Under the pieces are notes generated by a model. The model was not told the origin of the DNA, made no database searches, and worked only from the letters and a program-made list of their open reading frames with translations. From contig JAKOVB010000089.1 in the NCBI GenBank assembly GCA_029782295.1, positions 310,001 to 374,000 of the forward strand: a DNA stretch of 64,000 nt. The letters run 5' to 3'. Each line of letters opens with the position of its first letter. Within the stretch, counting starts at the first letter, position 1. The translations under genes were made by a program, and so were the position numbers. This stretch comes from Pseudomonadota bacterium. GTDB taxonomy: Bacteria > Pseudomonadota > Gammaproteobacteria > Burkholderiales > Methylophilaceae. Positions 48,993-58,041 of this stretch are shown piece by piece.

Positions 48993-50034
48993 GCCCCCGG
49001 TTGCGGTCGCTGCGGCGCTGCTGGGCCGGGGGGGTCATGTTGTCGCCGCGAACACGGCGCTTGGCCGGTGCCTTCGGCACGGAACTCCTCGATGCCGGCG
49101 CACCGGCGCCGCGCGGGCCGCGTGGCGCGGCTTCGGCGTCCGGCTTGCGTGTCCGGCTGTCCGGGCGACGCTCCTTGGGCGTGAACGTCTTGCCCAGGCT
49201 TTCCTTTTCCTTTTGCGAACGTTGCGGCGAACGCGACACCGCCAGACCGGCCCATTCCATCAGGCCAGCCACTTCCTTGGGCGGCAGTTCCATCATCTGC
49301 CCCCGCTTCAGGCGGGCGGGCAGGTTGACCGGGCCAAAACGCACGCGCATCAGGCGGCTGACCATCAGGCCCATGGCTTCGAACAGGCGCCGCACTTCAC
49401 GGTTGCGACCTTCGCGCAGCATGACCTGGTACCAGTGGTTCGCACCCTCGCCACCCTTGTCCTGGATGCTGTCGAACTGCGCCGGGCCGTCTTCCAGTTC
49501 GATGCCGACCGTCAACTGCGACATCTGCGCTTCCGTCAGCTCACCCATCAGGCGCACGGCATACTCCCGCTCGACTTCGTAGCGCGGATGCATGAAATGG
49601 TTGGCCAGTTCGCCGGAAGTGGTAAATATCAACAGGCCGGAAGTATTGATGTCCAGTCGGCCGATCGCTACCCAGCGCCCGCCACGCACGCGCGGCAACT
49701 TGTCGAACACGCTGGCGCGTTTTTCCGGATCGTCCTGGCTGACGATCTCGCCTTCCGGTTTGTGGTAGAGCAGCACGCGCGGCAATTCGGCCTCGAACGG
49801 CAGGTGCACGATGCGGCGATCGAGCTTGACTACGTCATTGGGAGTCACGCCTGCGCCGACCTGCGCCACTTCCCCGTTGATGGTGATGCGGCCGCTAGCG
49901 ATCAACTCCTCCATGTCGCGACGGGAGCCGAGGCCAGCCAGGGCCAGCAGCTTGTGCAGACGCTGAGGCGGCTGGTCGGGGTTGGATGCGCGTTGCGGTC
50001 GGACCGTACGGGCCTGTTTAAAGGGTCTTGCCAT
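48985..50034 (-). CDS. rluB: 23S rRNA pseudouridine synthase RluB
   Basis: A 349-residue pseudouridine synthase: S4 RNA-binding domain (RLHKLLALAGLGSRRDMEELI), catalytic Asp in GRLDINTSGLLIFT, and REGRNREVRRLFEAMG. RluB makes pseudouridine 2605 in 23S rRNA. The C-terminal about 100 residues form a basic, Pro/Arg-rich low-complexity tail common in this family. GGAGTGAACC provides a clear ribosome-binding site. It follows scpB, the usual neighbour in beta- and gammaproteobacteria, and overlaps the redox flavoprotein downstream. Confidence 0.94.
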   Translation of the reverse strand: MARPFKQARTVRPQRASNPDQPPQRLHKLLALAGLGSRRDMEELIASGRITINGEVAQVGAGVTPNDVVKLDRRIVHLPFEAELPRVLLYHKPEGEIVSQDDPEKRASVFDKLPRVRGGRWVAIGRLDINTSGLLIFTTSGELANHFMHPRYEVEREYAVRLMGELTEAQMSQLTVGIELEDGPAQFDSIQDKGGEGANHWYQVMLREGRNREVRRLFEAMGLMVSRLMRVRFGPVNLPARLKRGQMMELPPKEVAGLMEWAGLAVSRSPQRSQKEKESLGKTFTPKERRPDSRTRKPDAEAAPRGPRGAGAPASRSSVPKAPAKRRVRGDNMTPPAQQRRSDRNRGRG

Positions 50035-50051
50035 GGTTCACTCCAGTATTC

Positions 50052-50597
50052 TTATAAGTCCAGCGGGATTTCATGCTGGGGAAAACGTTCCAGCGGCGGC
50101 AGTTCTGCCAGCGACCGCAGATTCAGATCATCCAGGAAAGTGCGGGTCGTGCCGAACAACGCCGGCCTGCCCGGTACTTCACGATGCCCGACCACGTCGA
50201 TCCAGCCGCGTTCCTGCAAGGTGCGGATGGTATTCGGGTTGACCGACACACCGCGGATTTCCTCGATGTCGCCACGCGTGACCGGCTGCCGGTAGGCGAT
50301 GATCGCCAATGTTTCCAGAACCGCCCGCGAATAGCGCTGCTGCCGTTCCGGATTCAGACGGGCAAGGAACGGCGCATACTCAGGACGTGCCTGAAAACGC
50401 CAGCCGCTGGCCACCTGCGTGAGTTCCAGCGTGCGTCCGTTCCAGTCGGTCTTCAATTCATCGAGCAGCATGCGCAGGGTCGCCCGTTCCATGCGCTCCT
50501 CGAACAGCCGGGTCAGGTCGTCCAGTGACAGCGGCTCCTGGCTGGTCAGCAGGGCCGCTTCCAGGACATTCTTCAGGTGCCGGATATCAGCGGACAT
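50052..50597 (-). CDS. scpB: Segregation and condensation protein B
   Basis: A 181-residue ScpB with two winged-helix domains: [21 protein letters not shown] at the start and the conserved [31 protein letters not shown] (positions about 84-114) followed by [17 protein letters not shown]. It binds ScpA and SMC for chromosome condensation. ATG 50597 is used; the longer frame enters scpA. The gene begins two bases after the scpA stop. Confidence 0.94.
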   Translation of the reverse strand: MSADIRHLKNVLEAALLTSQEPLSLDDLTRLFEERMERATLRMLLDELKTDWNGRTLELTQVASGWRFQARPEYAPFLARLNPERQQRYSRAVLETLAIIAYRQPVTRGDIEEIRGVSVNPNTIRTLQERGWIDVVGHREVPGRPALFGTTRTFLDDLNLRSLAELPPLERFPQHEIPLDL

Positions 50598-50599
50598 GC

Positions 50600-51376
50600 T
50601 CAGCGCCCCTCCCCGGCCTGTACGTAGATCGGCGAGAACGCAGCCTGCTGCGTCAACCGGACCAGGCCCTCGCGTGCAAGTTCCAGGACCGCGAGAAAAC
50701 ACACCACCAGCTTGGGCAGGCCCTCACGAACATCGAACAGCTGGATGAACTCCAGCAACGGCTCCGAGCTCAGGCGGCGCAGGATCATGGTCATGTGCTC
50801 CCGCACCGAAAGCTCCTCACGGCTGACCTTGTGATGCACGTAGTGGCTGGCCCGCTTGAGCACTTCCTGCCAGGCGGCGAACAGTTCATCCATGGTCACG
50901 CCCGGCAACTGCTGCTCCGGGATGTGATCGAAATAGGCCTGCGCCACCATCAGTTCACGCCCCACCTGCGGCAGTTCGTCCAGCTGTTGCGCGGCCAGCT
51001 TCATCGATTCGTATTCCAGCAGGCGGCGTACCAGTTCCGCCCGTGGATCCTCTTCCTGTGCGATCTCCTCCGGCTTGGGCAACAGCATGCGCGACTTGAT
51101 TTCGATCAGCATGGCCGACATCAGCAGGTAATCCGAAGCCAGTTCCAGATTGCGCGAGCGCATCTTGTCGACGTAGTCCATGTACTGCCTGGTCAGCTCC
51201 GCCATCTGGATATCGAGGATATCCAGATTGTGCTTGCGGATCAGGTAGAGCAGCAAGTCCAGCGGCCCTTCGAACGCTTCGAGGTAAACCTCCAGCGCTT
51301 CCGGCGGAATATAGAGATCCTGCGGCAGTTCCGCCAGGGGTTCTCCATGGATACGGGCGCTGGGGGCTGGAAGCAT
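50600..51376 (-). CDS. scpA: Segregation and condensation protein A
   Basis: A 258-residue kleisin. [22 protein letters not shown] is the diagnostic N-terminal motif that contacts [21 protein letters not shown] follows, and a winged-helix C-terminus ([29 protein letters not shown]) closes it. Its ATG shares one base with the trpS stop (TGATG). Confidence 0.95.
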   Translation of the reverse strand: MLPAPSARIHGEPLAELPQDLYIPPEALEVYLEAFEGPLDLLLYLIRKHNLDILDIQMAELTRQYMDYVDKMRSRNLELASDYLLMSAMLIEIKSRMLLPKPEEIAQEEDPRAELVRRLLEYESMKLAAQQLDELPQVGRELMVAQAYFDHIPEQQLPGVTMDELFAAWQEVLKRASHYVHHKVSREELSVREHMTMILRRLSSEPLLEFIQLFDVREGLPKLVVCFLAVLELAREGLVRLTQQAAFSPIYVQAGEGR

Positions 51377-52578
51377 CAGCTGTAGGACAAGCCCATCGCC
51401 TCGCGCACGTCACGCATGGTTTCACGCGCCAGTTTGCGGGCCTTCTCACAACCGTCGGCAACGATATTCTTCACCAGCGTCGGATCTTCCGCGTATTGCG
51501 CGGCACGCTCCTGAATCGGTTTCAGTTCAGCCAGCACGGCATCAATCACAGGCTGCTTGCACTCGATGCAGCCGATGGACGCGCCTTTGCATCCAGTCTG
51601 TACCCATTCGCGCTTCTGGTCATCCGAATAAACCTCATGCAACTGCCATACCGGGCACTTGGCCGGATCACCCGGGTCGGTACGGCGCACGCGGTTGGTA
51701 TCGGTCGGCATGGTGCGGATCTTCTTGGCGATGGTATCCGGATCCTCGCGCAGCGAAATGGTGTTGTTGTAGGACTTGGACATTTTCTGGCCATCCAGAC
51801 CGGGCATGCGGGAAGCCGGGGTCAGCACGGCTTCCGGTTCGACCAGGATCATCTTGCCGCCACCTTCGAGGAAGCCCAGCAGGCGTTCGCGGTCACCCAG
51901 GCTCAGGCCCTGCTGCTCATGGATCAGCGCACGCGCAGCCTCCAGCGCATCGTCGTCACCGCTTTCCTGGTAACGGGTCCGCAGTTCTTCGTACAACGCG
52001 CCCTTCTTGTTGCCCAGCTTCTTGATCGCGGCTTCGGCCTTTTCTTCAAAGCCTGGCTCACGGCCGTAAATATGGTTGAAACGGCGCGCGATTTCACGGG
52101 TGAATTCGATGTGCGGCACCTGGTCTTCGCCTACCGGCACCTGCGTGGCGCGGTAGATCAGAATATCGGCGCTCTGCAGCAACGGGTAGCCAAGGAAGCC
52201 ATACGTAGAAAGATCCTTGCTGGAGAGCTTTTCCTGCTGGTCCTTGTAGGTCGGCACACGCTCCAGCCATCCCAGCGGCGTGATCATGGACAGCAGCGTA
52301 TGCAATTCCGCGTGCTCCGGCACCTTGGACTGGATGAACACCGTCGCGCTGGCCGGGTCGACACCGGCGGCGAGCCAGTCGATCACCATTTCCCAGACGC
52401 TTTCCTCGATCACCTGCGGGGTGTCGTAATGCGTGGTCAGGGCATGCCAGTCGGCCACGAAGAAGAAGCACTCATGCTCATGCTGCAACTTGGTCCAGTT
52501 CTTGAGGACCCCGTGATAGTGTCCCAGATGCAGGTTGCCGGTGGGCCTCATGCCCGATAAAACGCGCTCTACAGCCAT
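51376..52578 (-). CDS. trpS: Tryptophanyl-tRNA synthetase
   Basis: A 400-residue class I synthetase with the HIGH-type motif in TGNLHLGHYHGVLKNW and KMSKS in GQKMSKSYNN. It is about 65 residues longer than E. coli TrpS because of an insertion around residues 275-340 that includes four Cys (CPVW, then GCKGASIGCIECK). Longer versions of this kind are usual in betaproteobacteria. It charges tRNA-Trp. Confidence 0.96.
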   Translation of the reverse strand: MAVERVLSGMRPTGNLHLGHYHGVLKNWTKLQHEHECFFFVADWHALTTHYDTPQVIEESVWEMVIDWLAAGVDPASATVFIQSKVPEHAELHTLLSMITPLGWLERVPTYKDQQEKLSSKDLSTYGFLGYPLLQSADILIYRATQVPVGEDQVPHIEFTREIARRFNHIYGREPGFEEKAEAAIKKLGNKKGALYEELRTRYQESGDDDALEAARALIHEQQGLSLGDRERLLGFLEGGGKMILVEPEAVLTPASRMPGLDGQKMSKSYNNTISLREDPDTIAKKIRTMPTDTNRVRRTDPGDPAKCPVWQLHEVYSDDQKREWVQTGCKGASIGCIECKQPVIDAVLAELKPIQERAAQYAEDPTLVKNIVADGCEKARKLARETMRDVREAMGLSYS

Positions 52579-52585
52579 AAAAACC

Positions 52586-53251
52586 TCAGAAAAAAAACCA
52601 CGAAATCAGTTTGAAAACCGCCATGATGAATGGCCACAAAATTGCGCCCAGTATATGCGTAAACATCAAAACAATCAGGATGATGAAACCGTAGGGCTCG
52701 ATCCGGCTGAACCGCCAGGCCCAGGGCTGAGGCAGCAGGCTGACCGCGATGCGCCCGCCATCCAGTGGCGGCAGCGGGAACAGGTTAAGCACCATCAGCA
52801 CGGTATTGATCATGATGCCGGCGGCTCCCATCAAGGCCAGCGGCACCCCGGCATACGGTGGCAGGAGGATGGAAAACTTGATGGCCAGGGCCCACAGCAG
52901 GGCCATCACCAGATTGGAGCCGGGACCGGCAGCGGCCACCCACAGCATGTCACGCTTGGGATGGCGCAGGCGACTGAAATTGACCGGCACCGGCTTGGCC
53001 CAGCCGAACAGGATGCCGCCCACCAGGAGCGTCAAGGCCGGAACCAGCAGGGTTCCGACCGGATCAATGTGGCGCAGCGGGTTCAGACTGATGCGCCCTT
53101 CTGCGGCTGCGGTCATGTCGCCGAAATGCCGGGCCGCATAACCGTGGGCCGCCTCGTGCACGGTGATCGCAAAGATCACCGGCAACACGTAAACGCTAAT
53201 GCGCTGGGCTGTATCCAATGTTGACAGCGCCTGTATCAATTCAAGCAGCAT
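52586..53251 (-). CDS. Site-2 protease-like M50 membrane peptidase
   Basis: A 221-residue multi-spanning protein with HEAAH (residues about 32-36) and the second metal motif NLFPLPPLDGGRI; AAAGPGSNLVMALLWAL is the conserved NPG-like helix. It is the short, PDZ-less type of site-2 protease commonly found next to trpS and the YciO-like gene. Its substrate is unknown; it is not RseP. Confidence 0.9.
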   Translation of the reverse strand: MLLELIQALSTLDTAQRISVYVLPVIFAITVHEAAHGYAARHFGDMTAAAEGRISLNPLRHIDPVGTLLVPALTLLVGGILFGWAKPVPVNFSRLRHPKRDMLWVAAAGPGSNLVMALLWALAIKFSILLPPYAGVPLALMGAAGIMINTVLMVLNLFPLPPLDGGRIAVSLLPQPWAWRFSRIEPYGFIILIVLMFTHILGAILWPFIMAVFKLISWFFF

Positions 53252-53253
53252 GC

Positions 53254-53886
53254 TTAATCCTCATCTATTCCAAATGGCGCGATGTTGCCTTTACCTTGCC
53301 GAACAAGCCTGGGGGCGTCCCCCGTCAGGTCGATGACCGTGGTGGGCAGCAGGTCGCAGGCCCCGGCGTCGATCACCAGATCCACGACATGTTCCAGTCG
53401 CTCACGGATTTCCCAGGCCTGGTTCATCGGCTCCTCCTCACCCGGCAGTTGCAAGGTCATGCTCAGCAACGGCTCGTTCAGTTCCTCCAGCAGGGCCAGC
53501 GTCACGGCATGGTCCGGCACACGCAACCCGATGGTGGACCGCTTGGGGTGCTGCAGGCGGCGCGGCACTTCACGGCTGGCCTGCAGGATAAACGTATAGC
53601 TGCCCGGCGTATTGGCCTTGAGCAGGCGGAACTGACTGTTGTCGACCTTGGCGTAGGTCGAGATCTCCGCCAGATTCCGGCATACCAGCGTAAACATATG
53701 ACTTTCATCGACGCCACGAATGGCACGGATGCGCTCCTGCGCCTCCTTGTCGCCAAGGTGACAACCCAGCGCATAACTCGAATCCGTCGGATAGGCGACC
53801 ACCCCTCCGTTACGGATTATTTCTGCAGCCTGATGGATCAGGCGATGCTGGGGATTGTCGGGATGAATGGAAAAATACTGGGACAT
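53254..53886 (-). CDS. YciO/TsaC-family threonylcarbamoyl-AMP synthase-like protein
   Basis: A 210-residue YrdC-fold protein. GGVVAYPTDSSYALGCHLGDKEA, RIRAIRGVDESHMFTLVCRNL and a C-terminal VIDLTGDAPRLVRQGKG are typical. The family makes threonylcarbamoyl-AMP for t6A tRNA modification; this branch resembles YciO, whose own role is less certain than that of TsaC. Start ATG 53886; three bases separate it from the previous gene. Confidence 0.88.
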   Translation of the reverse strand: MSQYFSIHPDNPQHRLIHQAAEIIRNGGVVAYPTDSSYALGCHLGDKEAQERIRAIRGVDESHMFTLVCRNLAEISTYAKVDNSQFRLLKANTPGSYTFILQASREVPRRLQHPKRSTIGLRVPDHAVTLALLEELNEPLLSMTLQLPGEEEPMNQAWEIRERLEHVVDLVIDAGACDLLPTTVIDLTGDAPRLVRQGKGNIAPFGIDED

Positions 53887-53889
53887 GGA

Positions 53890-54765
53890 TTACCCGATCA
53901 TGCTCAAAGTCTCGTTGGCGGGGGAAGATTCCAGCCCCATGTAACGCGCCGCACCCTGCTTCGATGCCTGGTACGCATCGAGATAGGTCGCCGCGGCGGG
54001 CAGGGCATCGGCCAGCCGATTCATCGACTGCCAGCCCGGATCGAGGCGGATGTCACGCACCCGGAAAATGCTGCGCTCGCCAGCATGGGCGTCGGCCAGC
54101 TGCCGCAACGTGTCAGCCAAAGCCATATCCCTGCGGCTAGGAACGAAATTGCCCGGCAACCACAGGTGGACCTCGTCATCCACATCTCGCACCCGGGCCG
54201 TCTGCGGATCGGTCAATGCCATGGCCGCAGCCAGCTTGGCGGGATCATCCAATTCTTCCGGATGACCGCAGGCGATCTCAAGATACTGGATACCCACCCC
54301 GACCAGCGAGGTCGGGCCATCCAGCGGCACTTGCCCCACGGCCAGATAGCCGGCCTGCGCCCGCGCACTGTCGAGATGGTGTTCCTTGACGACGAGGTTG
54401 ATCTCCAGTCCGCTTTGCTGCAACTCGTGCAGCCCCTGCATCATGTCGCGCGTGACGGTCGCGATCACATCGAGATAATCCTGGTCGCTCTTGCGCCCGA
54501 CGCTGTAGTTGATGATGGCCGTCCCGTTGCGATAAATCTCCGTCGCGCTGGCGCCGACCACCCTGCCCGCGGCATCGACGGCAACGGACACCGCCATGCG
54601 GGTACCCCGTGCATTACCGCCATTCAGCGCCTGCAGCCAGTTATCCGGCCTTTCCAGCGCCAGCCAGGGACGATATTCCCCCTCGATCAGCGCGAACACG
54701 CCCAGCAACAGCTGCGCCTGCGCTTCACGCCCGGCATTCTGGAGACGCACCAGATCAGGCAGCAC
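53890..54765 (-). CDS. Conserved hypothetical protein between PHP and YciO-like genes
   Basis: About 291 residues, without signal peptide or TM helix. Visible segments are LLLGVFALIEGEYRPWLAL, GTRMAVSVAVDAAGRVVGASATEIYRNG and a C-terminus rich in Ala, Leu and Arg. I do not recognise the family. GTG at 54765 is preferred because GGAGG lies six bases upstream inside the end of the PHP gene; the 331-residue reading from ATG 54885 would overlap that gene by 130 bases. It lies in a block of translation- and nucleotide-related genes, which hints at, but does not show, a housekeeping role. Confidence 0.65.
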   Translation of the reverse strand: MLPDLVRLQNAGREAQAQLLLGVFALIEGEYRPWLALERPDNWLQALNGGNARGTRMAVSVAVDAAGRVVGASATEIYRNGTAIINYSVGRKSDQDYLDVIATVTRDMMQGLHELQQSGLEINLVVKEHHLDSARAQAGYLAVGQVPLDGPTSLVGVGIQYLEIACGHPEELDDPAKLAAAMALTDPQTARVRDVDDEVHLWLPGNFVPSRRDMALADTLRQLADAHAGERSIFRVRDIRLDPGWQSMNRLADALPAAATYLDAYQASKQGAARYMGLESSPANETLSMIG

Positions 54766-55633
54766 GCACGACCTCCCCCTGGATATCCCAACCGGCGCAT
54801 TCCGGCCAATCATGCCAGACCGGAACGCAGCCGTGCGGGAGTTCGGGCAGTCGCCCCATATCGAGATAAGTCTGACCGGGGCCATGATAGTCGGAGCCCG
54901 CAGAGGCCAGCAGATCGAACTGGTGCGCCAGCCTGGCGAAGTGCGGCACCATCTCGGGCGTGTGGCTGCCCGTCACCACCTCGACGGCCTTGCCGCCCAG
55001 TTCGCGGAATTCGTGCAACAGGGTAAGCATGTTGGTCTTGCCCAGGTCATATCGACCGGGATGTGCAAGCACCGCGATCCCGCCACTTCCGGTAATCCAG
55101 CCCACCGCATCTTCCAGCGACGCCCAGCGGTGCTCGAAATAGCCTGGCTTGCCCTTGACCAGGAATTTCTTGAACACGGCGCCGACATCCTTGGCGTGTC
55201 CCCGCTCAACCAGGAATCGGGCAAAATGCGAGCGGCTGATGATGCCGCGCTTGGCGTGCTCATAGGCCCCTTCCAGGCTCCCCGTGATGCCGACCCCGTC
55301 GAGACTGGCGGCCATGCCCCGCGCCCGCTCATGCCGGCCTTCGCGAAGCTGGCGCAGCCCTTCCGCCAGCGGCGCATAACCGGGCGACACCTTGAGTCCG
55401 ACGACATGGATGGTGCGCTTGTGCCAGGTCACGGAAATCTCGACCCCGTTGATGAAGGTCACGCCAGCCGCAGCTGCAGCCGTCGCTGCTTCCTCAAGCC
55501 CGTCCAGGTCATCGTGATCGGTCAGGGCGAGCACGCGCACCCCGCGCGCGGCCGCATGGGCCACGAGCTCTGCTGGCGGCAAGGTGCCATCGGACACCGT
55601 GGAATGGCTGTGAAGGTCGATCTGGGAGGGCAT
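54755..55633 (-). CDS. PHP-domain phosphatase (3',5'-nucleoside bisphosphate phosphatase/RNase AM-like)
   Basis: A 292-residue PHP protein with the metal motifs IDLHSHSTVSDGT, ALTDHDDLDGLEEA, VLAHPGRYDLGK and SAGSDYHGPGQTYLDMG. It resembles E. coli YciV (RNase AM) and Chromobacterium 3',5'-nucleotide bisphosphatase, which dephosphorylate pAp-type nucleotides or trim RNA 5' ends. It is the first gene of the long minus-strand run, divergent from yciB. Confidence 0.88.
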   Translation of the reverse strand: MPSQIDLHSHSTVSDGTLPPAELVAHAAARGVRVLALTDHDDLDGLEEAATAAAAAGVTFINGVEISVTWHKRTIHVVGLKVSPGYAPLAEGLRQLREGRHERARGMAASLDGVGITGSLEGAYEHAKRGIISRSHFARFLVERGHAKDVGAVFKKFLVKGKPGYFEHRWASLEDAVGWITGSGGIAVLAHPGRYDLGKTNMLTLLHEFRELGGKAVEVVTGSHTPEMVPHFARLAHQFDLLASAGSDYHGPGQTYLDMGRLPELPHGCVPVWHDWPECAGWDIQGEVVRAA

Positions 55634-55745
55634 TCGGGGCGATTAGGGGAAAGATGAAGTAGTTTTCTTGTGGGGCATGTGAAATCATAGCAAAATAGCC
55701 GCCTGACCGAAACTTAAGCAGTATTTCACCTGACCAAGAGCCCGT

Positions 55746-56282
55746 ATGAAATTTCTGTTCGACCTGTTCCCTGTCATCCTCTTTTTCGTCACTTTCAAGT
55801 TGATGGGAATATACGCCGCGACCATGGCCGCCATCGTCGCTACGCTCGCACAGATCGGCTGGGTAAAATTCCGCCACGGCAAGGTCGATGGCATGCTGAT
55901 CGCCAGTGGCGTGATCGTGGTCGTCTTCGGCGGCGCCACCCTGCTGCTTCACGACGAAACCTTCATCAAGTGGAAACCCACCGTGCTTTACTGGCTGTTT
56001 GCCATCGTACTGTCCAGCGCCGAGCTGTTCTGGAACAAGAACCTGATCCGCAGCATGATGGGCAACAACCTGCAGATGCCCGAAATCATCTGGAAACGGC
56101 TTAACCATGCATGGGCCGGATTTTTCGCAGCCCTCGGCGTCGCCAACCTTTACGTCGCTTTCCACTACACAACCGAGACCTGGGTCGATTTCAAGCTGTT
56201 CGGCACCACCGGGCTCATGCTTGTTTTCATCGTGCTGCAAAGCCTGATGATCTCCAAACACATCGAGCAGGATAAGGAATAA
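55746..56282 (+). CDS. yciB: YciB inner-membrane septation protein
   Basis: A 178-residue protein of five predicted TM helices with family motifs [44 protein letters not shown] and [13 protein letters not shown]. YciB (IspZ) interacts with elongation and division proteins in E. coli; its biochemical role is open. Followed after two bases by yciI. Confidence 0.94.
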   Translation: MKFLFDLFPVILFFVTFKLMGIYAATMAAIVATLAQIGWVKFRHGKVDGMLIASGVIVVVFGGATLLLHDETFIKWKPTVLYWLFAIVLSSAELFWNKNLIRSMMGNNLQMPEIIWKRLNHAWAGFFAALGVANLYVAFHYTTETWVDFKLFGTTGLMLVFIVLQSLMISKHIEQDKE

Positions 56283-56284
56283 GC

Positions 56285-56587
56285 ATGCTGTACGCCATCA
56301 TCGGCGAAGACTTTCCCAACAGCCTGGAAAAGCGCATGGCAGTGCGACCGCCACACGTCGAGCGCCTCAAGGCCCTCCAGGAAGAAGGCCGCCTGCTTCT
56401 GGCCGGGCCATTCCCCGCCATCGACAGCAATGACCCCGGACCTGCCGGCATGACCGGCAGCCTGATCGTGGCCGAATTCCCTTCCCTCGAAGAAGCCCGT
56501 CGCTGGGCCGATGCCGACCCCTACATGACGGAAGGCGTGTTTCGGCAGGTCACCGTCAAGCCTTTCCGCAAGACCCTGCCAGCCTGA
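56285..56587 (+). CDS. yciI: YciI-like protein
   Basis: A 100-residue YciI-family protein with [22 protein letters not shown] and [20 protein letters not shown]. The conserved His and Asp lie in a putative active site; catalytic role is unproved. Its stop shares one base with the bolA-like start (TGATG), in the common yciB-yciI-bolA order. Confidence 0.92.
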   Translation: MLYAIIGEDFPNSLEKRMAVRPPHVERLKALQEEGRLLLAGPFPAIDSNDPGPAGMTGSLIVAEFPSLEEARRWADADPYMTEGVFRQVTVKPFRKTLPA

Positions 56588-56847
56588 TGTCCACCCTGGA
56601 CGAAATCCGCAGCAGGCTGGCCTTCCTGGAACCAATCGAACTGCTGATCGAAGATGACAGCGCCCGCCACGCCGGACACGCCGGAAACAGTGGCGGCGGC
56701 CATTTCACGGTCACCATGACAAGCTCGCATTTTTCAGGCAAATCACGGATAATGCGCCATCGTGTTGTTTATCAAGCACTTGAAGACCTCATTCCGCGCC
56801 GCATCCATGCGCTCAGCATACGTGCACTTGCGCCGGACGAAACCTGA
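56587..56847 (+). CDS. BolA family protein
   Basis: Eighty-six residues. GGGHFTVTMTSSHFSGKSRIMRHRVVYQAL and RIHALSIRAL (two separate segments, about residues 36-66 and 72-81) define BolA. The conserved His in the C-terminal half would coordinate an Fe-S cluster with a monothiol glutaredoxin. Proteins of this subfamily act in iron-sulfur handling or as regulators. Confidence 0.93.
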   Translation: MSTLDEIRSRLAFLEPIELLIEDDSARHAGHAGNSGGGHFTVTMTSSHFSGKSRIMRHRVVYQALEDLIPRRIHALSIRALAPDET

Positions 56848-56878
56848 TTCATTCACTTTATCCCCTCAAGGACATTTC

Positions 56879-57673
56879 ATGAATTTCAAGCAACGCACCC
56901 TTATCGCTCTGGCAGTTGCCGGGTTGATGGTTCCCGCCGCTTACGCCGCCGATCCGGTCACCGTCAATGGCAAGCCGATCAAGCAATCCCTGGTGGACTT
57001 CATCCTCAAGGATGCAAAAGGCCAGGCTGACGACAACGCCAAGGCTGCCGTCATCAACAAGCTGGTTGCTCAGGAACTGCTGATCCAGGAAGCCCAGAAG
57101 GCAGGTATCGAAAAACGTGCGGACTATATTTCCAGCCACGAACTGATGACCCGCGAACTGCTGGTGCGCACCTACCTGCAGGATTTCGTGAAGAAGAACC
57201 CGATCGACGAAGCCACCGTCAAGGCCGAGTATGACAAGCTCAAGGCCCAGATGGGTGACAAGGAATACAGCGCCCAGCACATCCTGGTAAAAACCGAACA
57301 GGAAGCCAAGGACATCATCGCCCGACTCGACAAGAACGAAGACTTTGCGAAGATCGCCAAGGAAAAATCCCAGGATCCGGGTTCCAAGGACAAGGGCGGT
57401 GACCTCGGCTGGTTCTCTCCCGCCGGCATGGTCAAGCCGTTTGCCGACGCCGTCGTGGCACTGCAAAAGGGCAAGTACACCAGCGCACCGGTACAAAGCC
57501 AGTTTGGTTGGCACGTGATCAAGCTGAACGACACCCGCGCCAGCCAGCCGCCGGCCTACGAGAAGGTCAAGGATGGCATCCAGCAGGACCTGCAGCAACG
57601 CCAGCTGGCCAAGCTGGTCAACGACCTGCGCGCCAAGGCCAAGATCGTCGACAACACCGCCAAGGCCAAGTAA
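56879..57673 (+). CDS. Periplasmic parvulin-type peptidyl-prolyl isomerase
   Basis: A 264-residue protein: signal peptide (about 1-22, ending AYAA), a SurA-like N-terminal helical domain, and a parvulin domain starting SAQHILVKTEQEAKDII and containing GGDLGWFSPAGMVKPFADAV. It resembles the single-parvulin PpiC/PrsA-like folding factors of betaproteobacteria. ATG 56879 has AAGGA upstream; the longer frame starts in bolA. A strong terminator follows. Confidence 0.93.
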   Translation: MNFKQRTLIALAVAGLMVPAAYAADPVTVNGKPIKQSLVDFILKDAKGQADDNAKAAVINKLVAQELLIQEAQKAGIEKRADYISSHELMTRELLVRTYLQDFVKKNPIDEATVKAEYDKLKAQMGDKEYSAQHILVKTEQEAKDIIARLDKNEDFAKIAKEKSQDPGSKDKGGDLGWFSPAGMVKPFADAVVALQKGKYTSAPVQSQFGWHVIKLNDTRASQPPAYEKVKDGIQQDLQQRQLAKLVNDLRAKAKIVDNTAKAK

Positions 57674-57694
57674 TCCGCCTGACGCACGCACTGC

Positions 57695-57721
57695 AAAGGC
57701 CACCTCAGGGTGGCCTTTTTG
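57695..57721 (+). terminator. Rho-independent terminator after the parvulin gene
   Basis: AAAGGCCACC pairs with GGTGGCCTTT around a four-base TCAG loop, followed by a short T run. It lies 22 bases after the stop and closes the yciB operon. Confidence 0.9.
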
Positions 57722-57769
57722 CTTTCTACCCCCTTCGCGCCGCTTGCAATGACGTGCGTTTCCGCGCAA

Positions 57770-57790
57770 GATAAGAATTGTTATCATTTA
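57770..57790. promoter_or_regulatory. Fur-box-like operator before feoA
   Basis: GATAAGAATTGTTATCATT contains a perfect GATAA-N6-TTATC inverted repeat and matches 12 of 19 positions of the Fur consensus. It ends about eight bases before the first possible feoA start, where Fur binding would block transcription or initiation under iron-replete conditions. The promoter boxes themselves are not clear. Confidence 0.55.
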
Positions 57791-57792
57791 GA

Positions 57793-58041
57793 ATGCTGCT
57801 CATGCCTTCACACGACCTTGCCAGCCTGAAACCGGGAGAACACGCCACCATCTGCGGCATTCACGCAGATGAGAACCTGCATCATCGACTGAATGCCCTG
57901 GGTTTCCGAGTCGGCAAGCACATCGAGCTCGTGCGTCGTGCCCGCTTCTCCGGGCCGTTACATGTCCGCATCGGCAGCACGGATATCGTCATGCGCCAGT
58001 CCGAGGCTGCACGCATCCAGATCTCCCACCGCGCCGCATGA
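57793..58041 (+). CDS. feoA: Ferrous iron transport protein A
   Basis: An 82-residue SH3-like FeoA: LASLKPGEHATICGI, RLNALGFRVGKHIELVRRA and IGSTDIVMRQSEAARI. It assists FeoB in Fe(II) uptake. Two in-frame ATGs (57793 and 57802) are possible starts; neither has a strong ribosome-binding site, and a further upstream TTG lies inside the Fur-like box. The last four bases overlap feoB (ATGA). Confidence 0.92.
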   Translation: MLLMPSHDLASLKPGEHATICGIHADENLHHRLNALGFRVGKHIELVRRARFSGPLHVRIGSTDIVMRQSEAARIQISHRAA

